From: Aurelia coerulea
Lineage: Eukaryota; Cnidaria; Scyphozoa; Semaeostomeae; Ulmaridae
Reading direction: 5' to 3'
DNA length: 64,000 bases
Assembly: GCA_039566865.1 (NCBI GenBank)
Contig: CM076956.1
Location: 11,295,511-11,359,510 of the forward strand
Positions within the stretch are counted from its first letter, which is position 1, and every line of letters starts with the position of its first letter. A model generated the notes under the pieces. The model made no database searches and was not told the DNA's origin. It saw nothing but the letters and a program-made list of their open reading frames with translations. A program made the translations under genes and the position numbers. Shown here one piece after another: positions 57,401 to 60,060 of this stretch.

Positions 57401-60060
57401 TGATACCATGTCTAGTGTTTGCTCTAGCACTATCACTTGCTATTATTATCATTGCTTGGCGAAGACACAAACAGAATCTTTATAGAAGTCCTACATCTAT
57501 TCCAATTACTCCTGTTCAACCAAGGGTCAATCCTAAGGTGAGATATTGTGATTTTATTATATGGCGTTCGAAAATCGTTCCTCGGACCGGCAACGGAGCA
57601 ATCTGATGGGTTGTTAATCGGTCCACAAAAGCCGTATTTTTGAAGCCGTATTGGACTGGATGTTGCCTTGAAAATCAATTATTTGCTGAAAATTCTTATA
57701 TCGGTTCAGTGAAAATGTGAAAGATTTGATTAGAAGTGAGACAGTGACAATCCACCTTTTCAAAACTAGAGGCGCGAAAGCGGAAGTCTTTTGTCGTTTG
57801 AGATTTTGAATTTTGAGGCTAAAATCTTTTTTCTGCGTACAATTTTTAGCAAGGAAACAAATTTTCATATTCAAATTTGTCTTTATTTAGAACTTATGAC
57901 AATTTTATGAATTTAAAGTCATAAAGACTTTGACCTTGAAATCAAATTCTTTATATCGCCATAATTTCGAAATAAAGATCTTTATCTAAATCTGCAATGA
58001 TTAAATTAAATTTTTGACACATTTTTCAGAATTTTTGGTGACTTGATTGAAGAGTTAGAAATTAACAAATTTTGAACTTGCTGTCAGGGCAAAACTAGAG
58101 CTACCAGCATTATTACAAAGTACACTGTAAAATTAAAAGCATGGCAATGTCTGAAAATTCACATGATTACAAGCGAGCACACAACTTCATTAAGAAAATG
58201 GAACGAAGGGATCCCTTACTGATTCATGAGTTATCCATTCTCAAGGGAGCTCTCGGTGTTCATTTATAATTGGAAGTATAAATCGAATACTGGCCTAGTC
58301 ATTTTAGAAAAGGTAAGAAACCATCATAGACACTGGAGAAGCACGAACTGTGTTTTGACAGAAATCTACCAAAAATGCTGGAAAATATATCAAAATTTAA
58401 TCTAATTTTTTCGAATTTGAATGAAAATAATTGTTGGATAATGGGTATGAAACAGTTTTGCATTAGAATATTTCAAATCTGTTGCGCTTTTTGGGACACC
58501 CGGTATGTACCTTTTTCTGTGGCACCCGATATTATCCTACCAAAGAACTGATACAAGAACACATATTTTCATCCAATATGAAGTTTGTTTCTATCGTTTC
58601 TTTGATAGATCCCAGAACTGAAAAGAGAAGATCTTTGTGACTTTCGTCTGATGGGAGATGGAAACTTTGGTCGAGTTTACAGTGCTGAAATAATCAGCAA
58701 TAAAGATGGCCGAACCTATACTGCTGCTGTTGCTGTGAAAATCTTAATCGAGAAAGCAACAAACAAACAAACTGAAGATTTCATTCGTGAAGCAGAGACT
58801 AGGATTCATTTTAGACACGAGAACGTAGCTGCCTTGATCGGTGTCATAATGAAAGAAGAGCCTTTCTGTCTAGCGTACGAGTACACGGAATTCGGGGATC
58901 TGCACGAACATTTGCTATTGCATTCACCGAATTTTAGTGGTGCACACGCGAGTGATGATTGCGAGCCGCTAGATTACGTTGACCTCGTCGAAATTTGCAA
59001 TCAAATTTCTCGTGGTATGTTATTCTTATCATCACAATCATTTGTCCACAAGGACCTTGCAACAAGGAACTGTTTAGTTGCTGATAATGCAATCATCAAG
59101 ATTTGTGATTTTAGTGGACTGCGTGATTTGTATGCGGGTGATTATTACAGAGTGCCCGCACGACCGCCGATCCCAGCCCGGTGGATGAGCCCGGAAAGCT
59201 TGATGCTAAGCAGTTTTTCGTCTGCGAGCGATGTTTGGTCTTTCGGTGTTGTCATGTGGGAGGTGTTCTCATACGGACTGCAACCTCATTTTGGATACAG
59301 TAATCAAGAAGTCATCGAGCGAATACAATCGGGACAGCACCTGCCATGTCCGGACGGATGTTGTGTGTCTGTTTACAACATTATGAAAGAGTGCTGGACC
59401 GAAGACCCAGCTAAAAGACCAGGATTCGATAAATTGGTAGACAGTTTGAAAATACTTGCAGAGCCAGCGAATTACTCGCACATGAATGGACATATCCCTC
59501 CACAAATCCGCAACGGGCATATGCCAGCTCAGCTTCCTTACCATGTGACAAATGGACATGCTCCATCACATCACTCAGCTCATACCGGATCCGGACAGAT
59601 TTCGCCAAGAAGTCATTCTCCGTCAGGACACAGCCTACCTCATAATGGCTCTTTACGCAGTCATTCACCATCCGGTCATAGCATACCACCACCTGGTCAT
59701 AGCATGCACAGCGTGCCACCGTCAATCCTAGAAGGCCATTGTCCATCGATGGTCAGTCACCCTGGCACACTCAATCCTGAATCATTACTGAGCCACCCGG
59801 GTTCAATGGTCAGTCATCCGGGTACAATGAAGAGCTACCCGCCATCAGTTGCCAGTCATCCTGGATCGTATGTTAGCCATCACGGATCAATGGGTCATCC
59901 TCCAGTCTACCATAGCTTAACAAGATCTATGGCCAGCTACCCTCCCTCGATGCTGCAATCCCTTCACAGTCGTGCATCGTCAGTCGCAAGTCATTCCACG
60001 TCAGGCAGGAGTTATGATTCTTCTGGTCGAAGCTATTGTTCCAGTAATGGTTATGCATAA
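9273..60060 (+). CDS. ROR: ROR-family receptor tyrosine kinase gene (spliced, 5' end missing)
   Basis: Spliced gene assembled from exons 9273-9438, 12590-12714, 13470-13491, 15657-15805, 22041-22397, 41971-42111, 48770-48811, 53234-53278, 56341-56580, 57359-57537 and 58609-60060. All junctions are GT/AG and the frame stays open to the TAA at 60058-60060, giving about 971 residues without the N-terminus. Domain order is Ig, Frizzled CRD, PSI-like, kringle, TM, tyrosine kinase, Ser/Pro/His tail. Ig-Frizzled-kringle-TM-kinase is diagnostic of ROR, which in known animals is a Wnt5a-type receptor or co-receptor at the plasma membrane acting in planar polarity and cell migration. The kinase shows the ROR/MuSK-type activation loop (DYYRV) and the HKD variant of HRD that vertebrate RORs also carry. 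The first exon starts with two bases of a split codon, so at least one upstream exon with the signal peptide is not identified. The family call is firm. The exact use of the three small exons is inferred from phase. Confidence 0.93.
9900..10546. mobile_element. TACCGGGTGAGTCA MITE, complete copy 2
   Basis: Left end TACCGGGTGAGTCAATAAAA, right end ttttactcacccggga with one mutated terminal base. It has a duplicated left-end piece (aaaaagaacccccgt twice). 647 bp. It lies inside the intron that splits the ROR Ig domain. Confidence 0.75.
11472..12466. mobile_element. Large foldback element with ~290-bp near-identical arms
   Basis: The left arm 11,472-11,755 (from aggaatcattcgtcgtac to the ggatgccggttaaaatatct region) recurs inverted at 12,178-12,466 with few changes. 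The loop between is about 420 bases. Flanking sequence at 10,925-11,425 shows another, looser inverted pair around attcttttgg and cggtagacttc motifs. It lies in the intron that splits the ROR Ig domain. Confidence 0.75.
12590..12714 (+). CDS. ROR: ROR exon: second half of Ig domain
   Basis: The exon lies between tcgtttcag and gtattg. It encodes the C-terminal half of the Ig domain with the signature FSDQGYYQCRATND, i.e. D-x-G-x-Y-x-C with the second disulphide cysteine, followed by a strand G segment (SNKGYIR). It opens with one base completing the Lys codon left by the previous exon and ends with one base (G). The intron that splits the Ig domain is 3.15 kb and is filled with a TACCGGGTGAGTCA MITE and a large foldback. 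Confidence 0.88.
12732..13095. repeat. CGCGAAA-rich repeat region
   Basis: The motif TTCGCGAAA or its inverse recurs many times (for example 12,735-12,815 and 12,975-13,085), giving a local CpG-rich island in AT-rich DNA. No ORF and no clear ends. Confidence 0.5.
13470..13491 (+). CDS. ROR: ROR 22-nt microexon (linker between Ig and Frizzled)
   Basis: A 22-base segment sits between a strong acceptor (attgttttattttttag) and a consensus donor (CG|gtaagt). Completing the G left by the Ig exon gives VEGRTPS and a split Arg codon finished by the first base of the next exon. It is required to keep frame: the Ig exon leaves one base and the Frizzled exon needs two, and 22 nt supplies exactly that change. 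This is short but well supported by phase on both sides. Confidence 0.78.
13544..13723. mobile_element. ~180-bp palindromic MITE, copy 1
   Basis: Inverted ends caatagaccttttagctatt and aatagctaaaaggtttattg. The interior has the landmarks tcgagcgttatttttataca and ttgtgcacgttg. Related copies: 15,945-16,132, 16,207-16,388, and 39,167-39,345. Confidence 0.65.
14227..14517. mobile_element. TACCGGGTGAGTCA MITE, truncated copy
   Basis: Left end TACCGGGTGAGTAAAAAAAG is present, followed by the same internal sequence order as the complete copies up to agcacgtgctaggag. The right half and terminal repeat are missing. Confidence 0.6.
15060..15558. mobile_element. Diverged TACCGGGTGAGTCA-type MITE
   Basis: Inner inverted ends cagaaaagacgtgggg (about 15,078) and ccccacgtcttttctg (about 15,531), with the right terminus ctgactcacgcggtata. 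The left terminal TACCGCG is degenerate. Non-coding. Confidence 0.55.
15657..15805 (+). CDS. ROR: ROR exon: start of Frizzled cysteine-rich domain
   Basis: The exon follows ttttcactttag and ends at the donor gtgaga. It encodes a basic linker and then GPVCLLYKNSTCK, the first two cysteines of the Frizzled CRD, aligning with human ROR GFCQPYRGIAC. The rest of the exon corresponds to the variable helix that follows. It ends with one base (G) of a split codon, which the next exon completes to Asp. The CRD is the expected Wnt-binding module. Confidence 0.9.
15945..16132. mobile_element. ~180-bp palindromic MITE, copy 2
   Basis: Same family as 13,544: agctattctgaaaatattct at the left, agaacagctaataagtctat at the right, with tcgatatttttatacatttt and gttgtgcacattcc inside. 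Confidence 0.6.
16207..16388. mobile_element. ~180-bp palindromic MITE, copy 3
   Basis: Left gaccctttagctattctaaa, right tagaatagctagaaggtcta. Interior in the opposite order to copy 2 (gctcgatccagactcttgta towards the right). It ends about 15 bp before the GGCCCTTTACATGAG element. Confidence 0.6.
16446..16615. repeat. ATT-rich microsatellite
   Basis: Imperfect ATT/ATC repeat over about 170 bases. It yields an artefactual poly-Ile ORF on the plus strand. Confidence 0.8.
16735..16800 (+). ncRNA. Hammerhead-like motif in a Penelope-like 3' segment
   Basis: CTGAAGA (16743-16749) fits the hammerhead CUGANGA core. It is followed by a perfect 7-bp stem, GTCCTGC/GCAGGAC with loop ATG (16751-16767), and then GAAA (16768-16771). 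This is the core and stem II order of a type I hammerhead. An extra A precedes stem II, and I see no convincing stem III with a UH cleavage site, so it may be degenerate. Penelope-like retroelements carry hammerheads in their pseudo-LTRs, and a CCTGAAGAAG...GAC...GAAA block is common at their 3' ends. Confidence 0.4.
17235..19248. other. Intron sequence without recognised gene
   Basis: Part of the 6.2-kb intron inside the Frizzled domain. It holds the CATT microsatellite and scattered gtttctta-type motifs. No exon-like segment of matching phase was seen. Confidence 0.4.
18100..18137. repeat. (CATT)n microsatellite
   Basis: About nine perfect units of attc/catt. Intronic. Confidence 0.85.
19249..19402. 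repeat. 154-bp near-perfect hairpin
   Basis: Arms aaagggtctgtttcatccag and its inverse ctggatgaaacagacccttt at the outside, through ttgcacgtgcc, to a loop at ccattttcatggcccatgaaaatgg. The arms differ at only a few bases. It lies directly upstream of the 19.4-kb LINE 3' end. Confidence 0.7.
19434..19972 (+). mobile_element. LINE 3' end with RT C-terminal remnant
   Basis: The sequence after 19,434 keeps the LINE C-terminal signature in frame, SLQYGLKSIRYLGAKLWNSS followed by a VELRNAP block and a stop near 19,631. A 3' UTR follows, with a G-run, a gagagagctcctcctttaag block and a tail of atgaaactgaaactgaaa. Two shorter copies of the same 3' UTR are at 42,660-42,806 (+) and 54,550-54,680 (-). 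Confidence 0.7.
20786..21859. mobile_element. Foldback element interrupted by palindromic copy B
   Basis: The left arm from about 20,786 (ttagccttagcctgataacc, then cgtaaagcttgttcaagcct) is mirrored on the right (aggcttgaacaagcttttct, then ggttatcaggctaagttagc at 21,834-21,853). The centre is near 21,040 (gaaagttaatctctgaccca and its inverse region). The right arm is split by the 524-bp copy B. Confidence 0.7.
21305..21828. mobile_element. Palindromic AGCATAGG element, copy B (524 bp, 9-bp TSD)
   Basis: Flanked by perfect 9-bp duplications gtctggtta at 21296-21304 and 21829-21837. The ends are AGCATAGGTTCC and the inverse of AGCATAGGTGCC. It was inserted in the right arm of another foldback element (20,786-21,859), so it is the younger of the two. 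Confidence 0.85.
22041..22397 (+). CDS. ROR: ROR exon: main part of Frizzled cysteine-rich domain
   Basis: The exon lies between atatttgcag and gtgagt. It encodes the remaining eight CRD cysteines: STRCRP, PLLCHTQFPYCG, QLCQQDCLKLQNDICQTEY, PNCS and RNCV. With the previous exon all ten CRD cysteines are present, in ROR spacing. LCQQDC...ICQTEY closely matches the vertebrate ROR LCRDEC...LCQTEY block. After the CRD the exon carries a Trp/Lys-rich stretch (KPWKGKNYEAWKWK) with no equivalent I can recall in vertebrate ROR. It ends with one base (A). Confidence 0.94.
22491..22789. repeat. Dispersed GGGGTCTGCCGCC repeat, copy 1
   Basis: Shares aggggtctgccgcccgg, taattaccgaaacttgcctt, gggcccaaaaacccaccc and atatgggcggcacatacc blocks with 63,205-63,560. 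It is bounded by G and C runs. It lies about 95 bases downstream of the second Frizzled exon. Confidence 0.6.
23205..24515 (+). mobile_element. 5'-truncated jockey/CR1-like LINE, RT C-terminal part
   Basis: In-frame coding begins near 23,205 with GIFLGFDLSKAFDCLNHE (RT motif A) and runs to a stop at 24,354. Other RT landmarks are RGVPQGSVLGPLLFNIYLND (motif B) and CNYADDTTIYACG (motif C). The thumb and C-terminal region follow, ending with a cysteine cluster (CWKGDKCNCRLC). There is no endonuclease: the copy is truncated inside RT, as usual for LINE insertions. The reading frame after the truncation is intact over about 380 codons. The 3' end is an AAT-rich tail near 24,490-24,515. It lies in sense orientation in the 19.6-kb ROR intron. 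Confidence 0.85.
25364..27010 (+). CDS. LINE ORF1: PHD-like finger, coiled coil, three CCCH fingers
   Basis: Intact 548-residue ORF, first of two in a non-LTR retrotransposon. Residues 31-80 form a PHD-like finger (C31-x2-C34, C46-x2-C49, W52, C54-x2-C57, C77-x2-C80); the usual His is a Cys. Residues about 85-365 are Glu/Lys-rich heptad sequence, a long coiled coil expected to trimerise. Three tandem CCCH fingers follow: C-x8-C-x5-C-x3-H, C-x8-C-x4-C-x3-H and C-x7-C-x5-C-x3-H, which are normally RNA-binding. A short charged C-terminal helix ends the protein. PHD-like fingers occur in ORF1 of some CR1/L2-type LINEs; CCHC knuckles are more usual than CCCH. Likely role: nucleic-acid chaperone in the RNP. 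The sense strand is very purine-rich. Confidence 0.85.
   Translation: MSITRNMTRDNQQEVEENGEGQELEEGENFCELCNEIREQTNWIECDKCETWICEQCHEIPEGLNEVFNIKGVFWFCSECEKSTREMIKSFEQIKEDTETRIEDLVNKKDSEQRRIEMLNVELKEKLKEMEDKLNKQMQEKVAKMVDKRVEANTIIAHKQTNTEENEQTKERKRRDQELKKKKGDIARLEKNLEDMYDKETKLKSEIKMLKINKKEADEEVENKVAEGKEKDREIETLKKLKERHDKEKGKWQKSDSGELSKENKKKDKEISEYRNEVKQYKDKLERATAEKKKAEEERKEIKGKMELQQKRLEENIIERSKINEDLTEIKKQRLELEEVNKVLEIELHQKRQGKIEKEREQTESNDRNSQVCRQYAKSRVCRFGEQCRYKHVEICNSLKKGRNCDRRDCKYSHEEKVMCRFDAQGFCKKGMNCKFVHKWGERDKQDIMTGNRAWKEETRETRERQRPFFEEGYRGQGLYHKQQQESVSTEKEEIEKTMKVIMKQIKEELKEELDNFKREMTHSNGNFWMPMHPQTQNYQLQQGAYVT
27007..30402 (+). CDS. LINE ORF2: AP endonuclease-reverse transcriptase
   Basis: Intact ORF of 1,131 residues from the ATG at 27007, which overlaps the ORF1 stop as ATGA. 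The N-terminus is an APE-type endonuclease: IYYVNIRGIKSK, IVGIAETM, GGGVMLAV, IIMGDFNCKIG, LDYFLI and TDHNAMV. The reverse transcriptase follows with RRGIFLTNVVGKLFEKTL, MADAEKCFDKLW (motif A), KQGTIFGPLMC (motif B) and LAYVDDIMAAG (motif C, YVDD). A C-x-C-x7-H-x4-C knuckle (CFCGGKETTEHILEC) lies near the end. Function: target-primed reverse transcription of the element's RNA. An in-frame TTG-initiated extension exists upstream (26947), but the ATG at the overlap is the natural start. No frame break is visible, so the copy is young. I could not place it in a named clade. Confidence 0.9.
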   Translation: MKTEEKQKERKSENREEKEETNMKGRDNSRKYKKIRRGRTRNKKIRDNLDIYYVNIRGIKSKMESLESILDERKPDIVGIAETMLDNQEEIKLREYTIIRNDRNREGGGVMLAVKREFEHVTVEVSRTAVFEQSIWILIGSKDKVRIGLIYAPQESRTDKKQIKEMYDRMKGEINTSKVNKEKIIIMGDFNCKIGTKVAGNKEEITKGGKILLKMVEKEQMTILNATDKCNGLWTREQGSTKSILDYFLIKEEDKEYAKEIIIDEEKVITPFRIVKKKGSIKTIYTDHNAMVCRLSGIDGRKLKDPREKNKIMTERSYKQFKKRLEESKVSEIWKKNGNVQQLYDEWSNQVTKIKHQCERKRYNKSKTKNIRILTTTKRNLKKKMKVTTRSEEKTLIKRRRKIINKHIMNEQQGQYVKRIEATVNNLRKVGGGIKETTFWEFRRKLEGKKEEQVTSMIDKDGKSVEGKTDILKVYEDFYKDLFKVKMAKTKEETDVEETIREQMKEIEIKAKAQIPIRFKQDEIDRAIKSLKCGKAGDSEYWKNEMLKKGGEEMSKSIRRMYNKILKEEEIPRQWEKMKIKSIFKNKGSRKEVKNRRGIFLTNVVGKLFEKTLKNKTDNTVIIEKHQSGGKKEAMTGDNWIVLRAIIDNNRRLRKNTYIIMADAEKCFDKLWLQDCLVDMKEAGMREREIQMLYSLNKRAEIKIQTPVGETKEIEIEELVKQGTIFGPLMCCVNSAKINDMKEKAVTHLTPELYTGALAYVDDIMAAGSKETVESVGKNLRRMEKEKKYTFNNANGKSHYMIVSTGKEQEEKEPNIQVEKGKITRTKEYKYLGNWITESGTIERQLEEITNKSRGMIAEMKRIGDESKTGIMSTSIQLTLFEKTVIPALLFNLETWTNWRKKDWEKLERSQIKAIKKIFNLPKTTPNWGLMKECGLWPMKERVAYKKFMMFQQILNTKTERLCKQVIENQKKMKYKNCWYSEIEDDAEKYKIDLDGVTRMKKSEWKKTVKGQIMEHIEKQSREKEENSKKLRHQKLQKYRRQKYLGEVGIKTAGEIIKTKLEMWDIGKNLGKERYCFCGGKETTEHILECIKVMEVIKRKAKKEWLESDESVELVQVTEYIKTYIEIREKQ
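30480..30510 (+). repeat. 3' tail of the two-ORF LINE: (GATTCAAA)n
   Basis: About 80 bases after the ORF2 stop the sequence is aaaagattcaaagattcaa followed by another unit, i.e. three octamer units, ending in aaaaataagg. Short tandem tails instead of poly(A) are typical of CR1/L2-like LINEs and mark the 3' end of the insertion. The 5' end of the element is not resolved; it lies somewhere between 24,800 and 25,363. Confidence 0.75.
31451..31612 (+). mobile_element. SINE with tRNA-related head, copy 1
   Basis: A-box-like GGCGCAGTGGTGTAATCC and B-box GGTTCGATACC (31507-31517) are spaced as in a tRNA promoter. They are followed by a non-tRNA body (gggcgtcatgacagggggtc, then the ccagcgcttggcgctaa hairpin). 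A second copy on the opposite strand at 46.4 kb shares the head and the body in the same order. There is no acceptor stem, so it is not a functional tRNA. Confidence 0.7.
32249..32560. mobile_element. GGGGCGGATCCAGCCC MITE, copy 1
   Basis: Left end ggggcggatccagcccgaag, right end cccctcctaaatccgccact. Contains G-runs and a cgccttgatttatac-type interior. The 56.65-kb copy is in the opposite orientation. Confidence 0.6.
34356..34585 (-). mobile_element. Probable second SINE family (tRNA-like head on minus strand)
   Basis: On the minus strand from 34,585 the sequence reads ggatggcttagtggtagcat, with a short internal duplication, and then a GGTTCACGTCT B-box-like block. The body (ctcgatgtgaccaaacc, gtggctcctttatcc on the plus strand) recurs without the head at 8,405-8,520. 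The shared body and the A/B-box-like head support a SINE, but the promoter boxes are degenerate. Confidence 0.4.
36172..36530. repeat. GGGGTCTGCCGC repeat with ~60-bp tandem units
   Basis: Begins with the family head (taggggtctgccgcgagc), then about five degenerate units of the form aatggtacccttggctagacc...aatttgaccat...tgggccaat. These create the only obvious minisatellite of this period in the window. Confidence 0.55.
38590..39113. mobile_element. Palindromic AGCATAGG element, copy C (524 bp, 9-bp TSD)
   Basis: Flanked by perfect 9-bp duplications gtcaggatt at 38581-38589 and 39114-39122. It has exactly the same length as copy B and high similarity along its length. It is non-coding and nearly a full palindrome. 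Confidence 0.85.
39167..39345. mobile_element. ~180-bp palindromic MITE, copy 4
   Basis: Left tttagatattctgaaaagaa, right tcgtagaatagctaaaac, with gctcgatccaggctctttcg inside. It follows directly after palindromic element copy C. Confidence 0.55.
40816..41238. mobile_element. GTTTCTTA palindromic MITE, copy 4
   Basis: Left acacgttttttttta followed by taagaaacttgg; right tttcttataaaagaaaacgtgt. The interior has several agtttcttaattt blocks. A fifth copy starts at 63,588 and is cut by the window end. Fragments lie at 39,780-39,870. Confidence 0.55.
41971..42111 (+). CDS. ROR: ROR candidate exon: PSI-like cysteine-rich module
   Basis: A 141-nt open segment between ...gaagacttcag and C|gttagt. 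It begins with AT (two bases) and leaves one base, the same 1-1 phase as the neighbouring ROR exons, so it fits between the Frizzled exon and the 48,770 exon without breaking frame. It encodes an acidic lead (ENSTDDFEC) and five cysteines in the order C-x5-C-x9-C-T-W-C-x8-C. The CTWC core with flanking cysteines resembles PSI (plexin-semaphorin-integrin) domains, but the usual CxxC second pair is incomplete (DCQAL). The acceptor polypyrimidine tract is only moderate. A PSI-like domain is not part of vertebrate ROR. It could be an alternative exon. Confidence 0.62.
42430..42538. mobile_element. Short CTAGACTCATT MITE with (GTT)n, copy 2
   Basis: Same ends and same ccctctaactttcgctgttg junction as the 5.8-kb copy, with a shorter GTT run and a gacaagtctgcaggggg interior. 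109 bp. Confidence 0.65.
42660..42806 (+). mobile_element. LINE 3' UTR fragment (same family as 19.4 kb)
   Basis: It shares the block ggggctctctcctcgattag, the gagctcctcctttaagtaat block, and the tail gaaactgaaactgaactgaa with the 19.4-kb and 54.6-kb copies. No coding sequence is retained. The tail is a short tandem of TGAAAC/TGAACT units. Confidence 0.65.
42890..43290. repeat. Diverged, truncated AGCATAGG palindromic element
   Basis: Contains the family's internal landmarks in order (cctgaaatcttcaatat, a gtttgtaaatg stretch, tcctgcaggagaattatag, acaccaacctttttacgcca), but the left end is missing and the right end is altered (gaggcttatgttatcg). A second remnant of the same family is at about 3,690-3,990. 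Confidence 0.5.
43291..45108. other. Intron sequence without recognised exon
   Basis: Holds a gccatctta/gccaccatctt cluster near 44,460-44,500, an inverted ttcgttgtc/gacaacgaa pair near 44,510, and a direct repeat of ttctcattttggatttctca at 44,880-44,940. An 80-codon ORF at 43,599-43,841 has no recognised domain. Confidence 0.4.
45109..45484. mobile_element. GTTTCTTA palindromic MITE, copy 2
   Basis: Ends acacgtatttttttatacga and its inverse tataaaaaaatacgtgt. The interior has cgccaaaactttaagaaact and the inverted gccaaaattcttattttct. About 376 bp, non-coding. Confidence 0.7.
46417..46604 (-). mobile_element. SINE with tRNA-related head, copy 2
   Basis: Reverse complement of the 31.4-kb element: on the minus strand it reads tgtggcgcagtggtgtaatc, then B-box GGTTCGATCCC, then gagcgtcatgacaaggggtc and the cagcgcttgacgc hairpin. 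It carries an extra ~20 bases (tctagttctgcgat region) in the body. Two copies in one window suggest a common genomic SINE. Confidence 0.7.
47363..47670. repeat. 308-bp foldback with a 49-bp tandem duplication in one arm
   Basis: Outer arms catgggtagttagacactgc and its inverse agtgtctaactacccatg. The left arm contains the unit atatgtatctgcgggggaaa through gatatcg twice (47,412-47,460 and 47,461-47,509); the right arm holds it once. Confidence 0.7.
47997..48595. mobile_element. TACCGGGTGTCCCA palindromic MITE (599 bp)
   Basis: Left end TACCGGGTGTCCCAAAAG, right end TTTGGGACACCCGGTA. Long inverted arms: ctcgatagttaacttgaaca on the left against the inverse of gttcacgttaactatcgag on the right, and likewise for the trimmed tttgagggcagaa blocks. 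Solo ends of the family occur at 51,303 (left) and 58,492-58,505 (right). Confidence 0.75.
48770..48811 (+). CDS. ROR: ROR candidate short cassette exon A (42 nt)
   Basis: A 42-nt segment between a strong acceptor (ttatcttttgttgtag) and the donor G|gtaagc. Its phase is 1-1. It adds SPAVSQWAGMTNR between the PSI-like exon and the next cassette. It has no cysteine and probably forms an extracellular linker. Because its length is divisible by three and both ends are phase 1, skipping it does not change the frame. A foldback element begins only about 25 bases after the donor. Confidence 0.62.
48836..51157. mobile_element. 2.3-kb foldback element with nested MITE
   Basis: Outer ends AAAGAGCCATT (48,836) and AATGGCTCTTT (ending 51,157), each followed inward by a cagacggtctg block. 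Long inner arms (about 49,630-49,810 and 50,950-51,110, for example tactacaaggtgttgggaac) are nearly identical. The left arm is split by an insertion that includes a 345-bp palindromic MITE (48,952-49,297, ends gtagttaaaggcagtctgtc), itself with a ~125-bp internal duplication. It begins 25 bases after the donor of ROR cassette exon A. Confidence 0.65.
51873..52506. mobile_element. TACCGGGTGAGTCA MITE, complete copy 1
   Basis: Ends TACCGGGTGAGTCAGAAAA and its inverse TTTTCTGACTCACCCGGTA, flanked by TA on both sides. 634 bp, non-coding. Internal inverted blocks (tcctcttgggaggat class) are shared with the 9.9-kb and 14.2-kb copies. The TA target duplication suggests a Tc1/mariner-type source. 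Confidence 0.8.
52770..52853. repeat. (AGGAGA)n purine microsatellite
   Basis: A run of ggagag then ggagaa units, about 14 hexamers, within a longer purine-only stretch (52,660-52,960). It gives low-complexity Arg/Glu and, on the other strand, Phe/Ser ORFs that are not genes. Confidence 0.85.
53234..53278 (+). CDS. ROR: ROR candidate short cassette exon B (45 nt)
   Basis: A 45-nt segment between ttgttttctttcag and G|gtataa, phase 1-1. It encodes SQTRYIEWSAMVDE just ahead of the kringle. The acceptor is very good. The donor is weak (GTATAA) and is formed where the (TAA)n tail of a minus-strand LINE abuts the exon, so inclusion may be inefficient. It resembles cassette A in length, phase and a central Trp followed by a small residue and Met, so the two could be old duplicates. 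Confidence 0.62.
53280..54330 (-). mobile_element. 5'-truncated L2/CR1-like LINE, RT C-terminal part
   Basis: The minus strand from 54326 to 53403 is open for 307 residues: YNIYASTLSEVFKKFD, then the YADD motif (VMGYADDHALYSS), then the typical thumb and C-terminal blocks (SAVKYLGVWLD, LPIRYRIQFKL, APKLWNSLPSEVRT). It begins just before motif C, so most of RT and all of the endonuclease are missing. The 3' tail on the minus strand is (ATT)n, read on the plus strand as the TAA repeat at 53,280-53,299. That tail directly abuts ROR cassette exon B and supplies most of its splice donor. Confidence 0.85.
54550..54680 (-). mobile_element. LINE 3' UTR fragment (same family as 19.4 kb)
   Basis: Reverse-complement copy: starts with the tail complement (ttttcagttcagtttcattt), contains the attacttaaaggaggagctc block and ends in a run of about 17 C at 54,660-54,675. 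It is truncated to the 3' UTR. Confidence 0.65.
55112..55490. mobile_element. GTTTCTTA palindromic MITE, copy 3
   Basis: Left acacgtatttttatataaga and cgccaaaatgttaagaaact; right gccaaattcttagtttctta. Same size as the 45.1-kb copy. Confidence 0.65.
56341..56580 (+). CDS. ROR: ROR exon: kringle domain
   Basis: A single exon (acceptor gttttccattctag, donor gtaaga) encodes a complete kringle: DDYRGTLNIT, then KCKKW, ELRGGHNYCRNPG, ERPWC and YCNIPRC. All six kringle cysteines are present. The FPELNGGHSYCRNPG and APWC blocks of vertebrate ROR are nearly matched. It is phase 1 at both ends. ROR is the only receptor kinase family combining Frizzled and kringle on this plan, apart from MuSK in some animals. 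Confidence 0.95.
56651..56952. mobile_element. GGGGCGGATCCAGCCC MITE, copy 2 (inverted)
   Basis: Starts tggcggatatagggggcaag and ends ttcgggctggatccgcccct. Same internal order reversed relative to the 32.2-kb copy. It sits between the ROR kringle and TM exons. Confidence 0.6.
57226..57302 (+). pseudogene. Duplicate of the 5' half of the ROR TM exon, ending in a stop codon
   Basis: The 14 bases before and about 25 bases after 57226 repeat those around the true TM exon start at 57359 (ttatttcattttag followed by c-attcc-aaa). Read in the phase left by the kringle exon it gives AIPKTFEIRF, then a hydrophobic run, then TAG at 57300-57302. The true exon gives AIPKSVEVVS at the same place. The copy has an intact acceptor and no usable donor before the stop. 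If spliced to the kringle exon it would end the protein without a kinase. It is either a decayed tandem duplication or a terminal exon for a truncated receptor. Confidence 0.6.
57359..57537 (+). CDS. ROR: ROR exon: juxtamembrane and transmembrane segment
   Basis: The exon lies between cttatttcattttag and gtgaga. It encodes AIPKSVEVVS, a membrane span of about 22 residues (from SILWTVIPC to AIIIIAW), the stop-transfer cluster RRHK, and an intracellular juxtamembrane stretch rich in Pro and Ser/Thr (SPTSIPITPVQPR). It starts with two bases completing Ala and ends in phase 0, as the kinase exon needs. Human ROR has an equivalent exon between kringle and kinase exons. Confidence 0.94.
58609..60060 (+). 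CDS. ROR: ROR last exon: tyrosine kinase domain and Ser/Pro/His-rich tail
   Basis: One 1,452-nt exon encodes 483 residues, as in vertebrate RORs where the kinase is intronless. Visible motifs (residue numbers within the exon): glycine loop GDGNFGRV (16-23), VAVK lysine (44), HKDLATRN (147-154), activation loop with DYYRV, SPE in place of APE (ARWMSPE), DVWSFGVVMWEVFSYGLQP, and RPGF near the end. The metal-binding DFG is DFS here (167-169; AGT at 59113-59115). The catalytic Lys, Asp and Asn are kept. After about residue 285 comes a tail dominated by His, Ser, Pro and Gly with repeats such as SHPGSM and SHSPSGHS. Vertebrate RORs have a Ser/Thr/Pro-rich tail but not these repeats. The upstream acceptor is ttctttgatag. 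Confidence 0.95.
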   Translation: MPELKREDLCDFRLMGDGNFGRVYSAEIISNKDGRTYTAAVAVKILIEKATNKQTEDFIREAETRIHFRHENVAALIGVIMKEEPFCLAYEYTEFGDLHEHLLLHSPNFSGAHASDDCEPLDYVDLVEICNQISRGMLFLSSQSFVHKDLATRNCLVADNAIIKICDFSGLRDLYAGDYYRVPARPPIPARWMSPESLMLSSFSSASDVWSFGVVMWEVFSYGLQPHFGYSNQEVIERIQSGQHLPCPDGCCVSVYNIMKECWTEDPAKRPGFDKLVDSLKILAEPANYSHMNGHIPPQIRNGHMPAQLPYHVTNGHAPSHHSAHTGSGQISPRSHSPSGHSLPHNGSLRSHSPSGHSIPPPGHSMHSVPPSILEGHCPSMVSHPGTLNPESLLSHPGSMVSHPGTMKSYPPSVASHPGSYVSHHGSMGHPPVYHSLTRSMASYPPSMLQSLHSRASSVASHSTSGRSYDSSGRSYCSSNGYA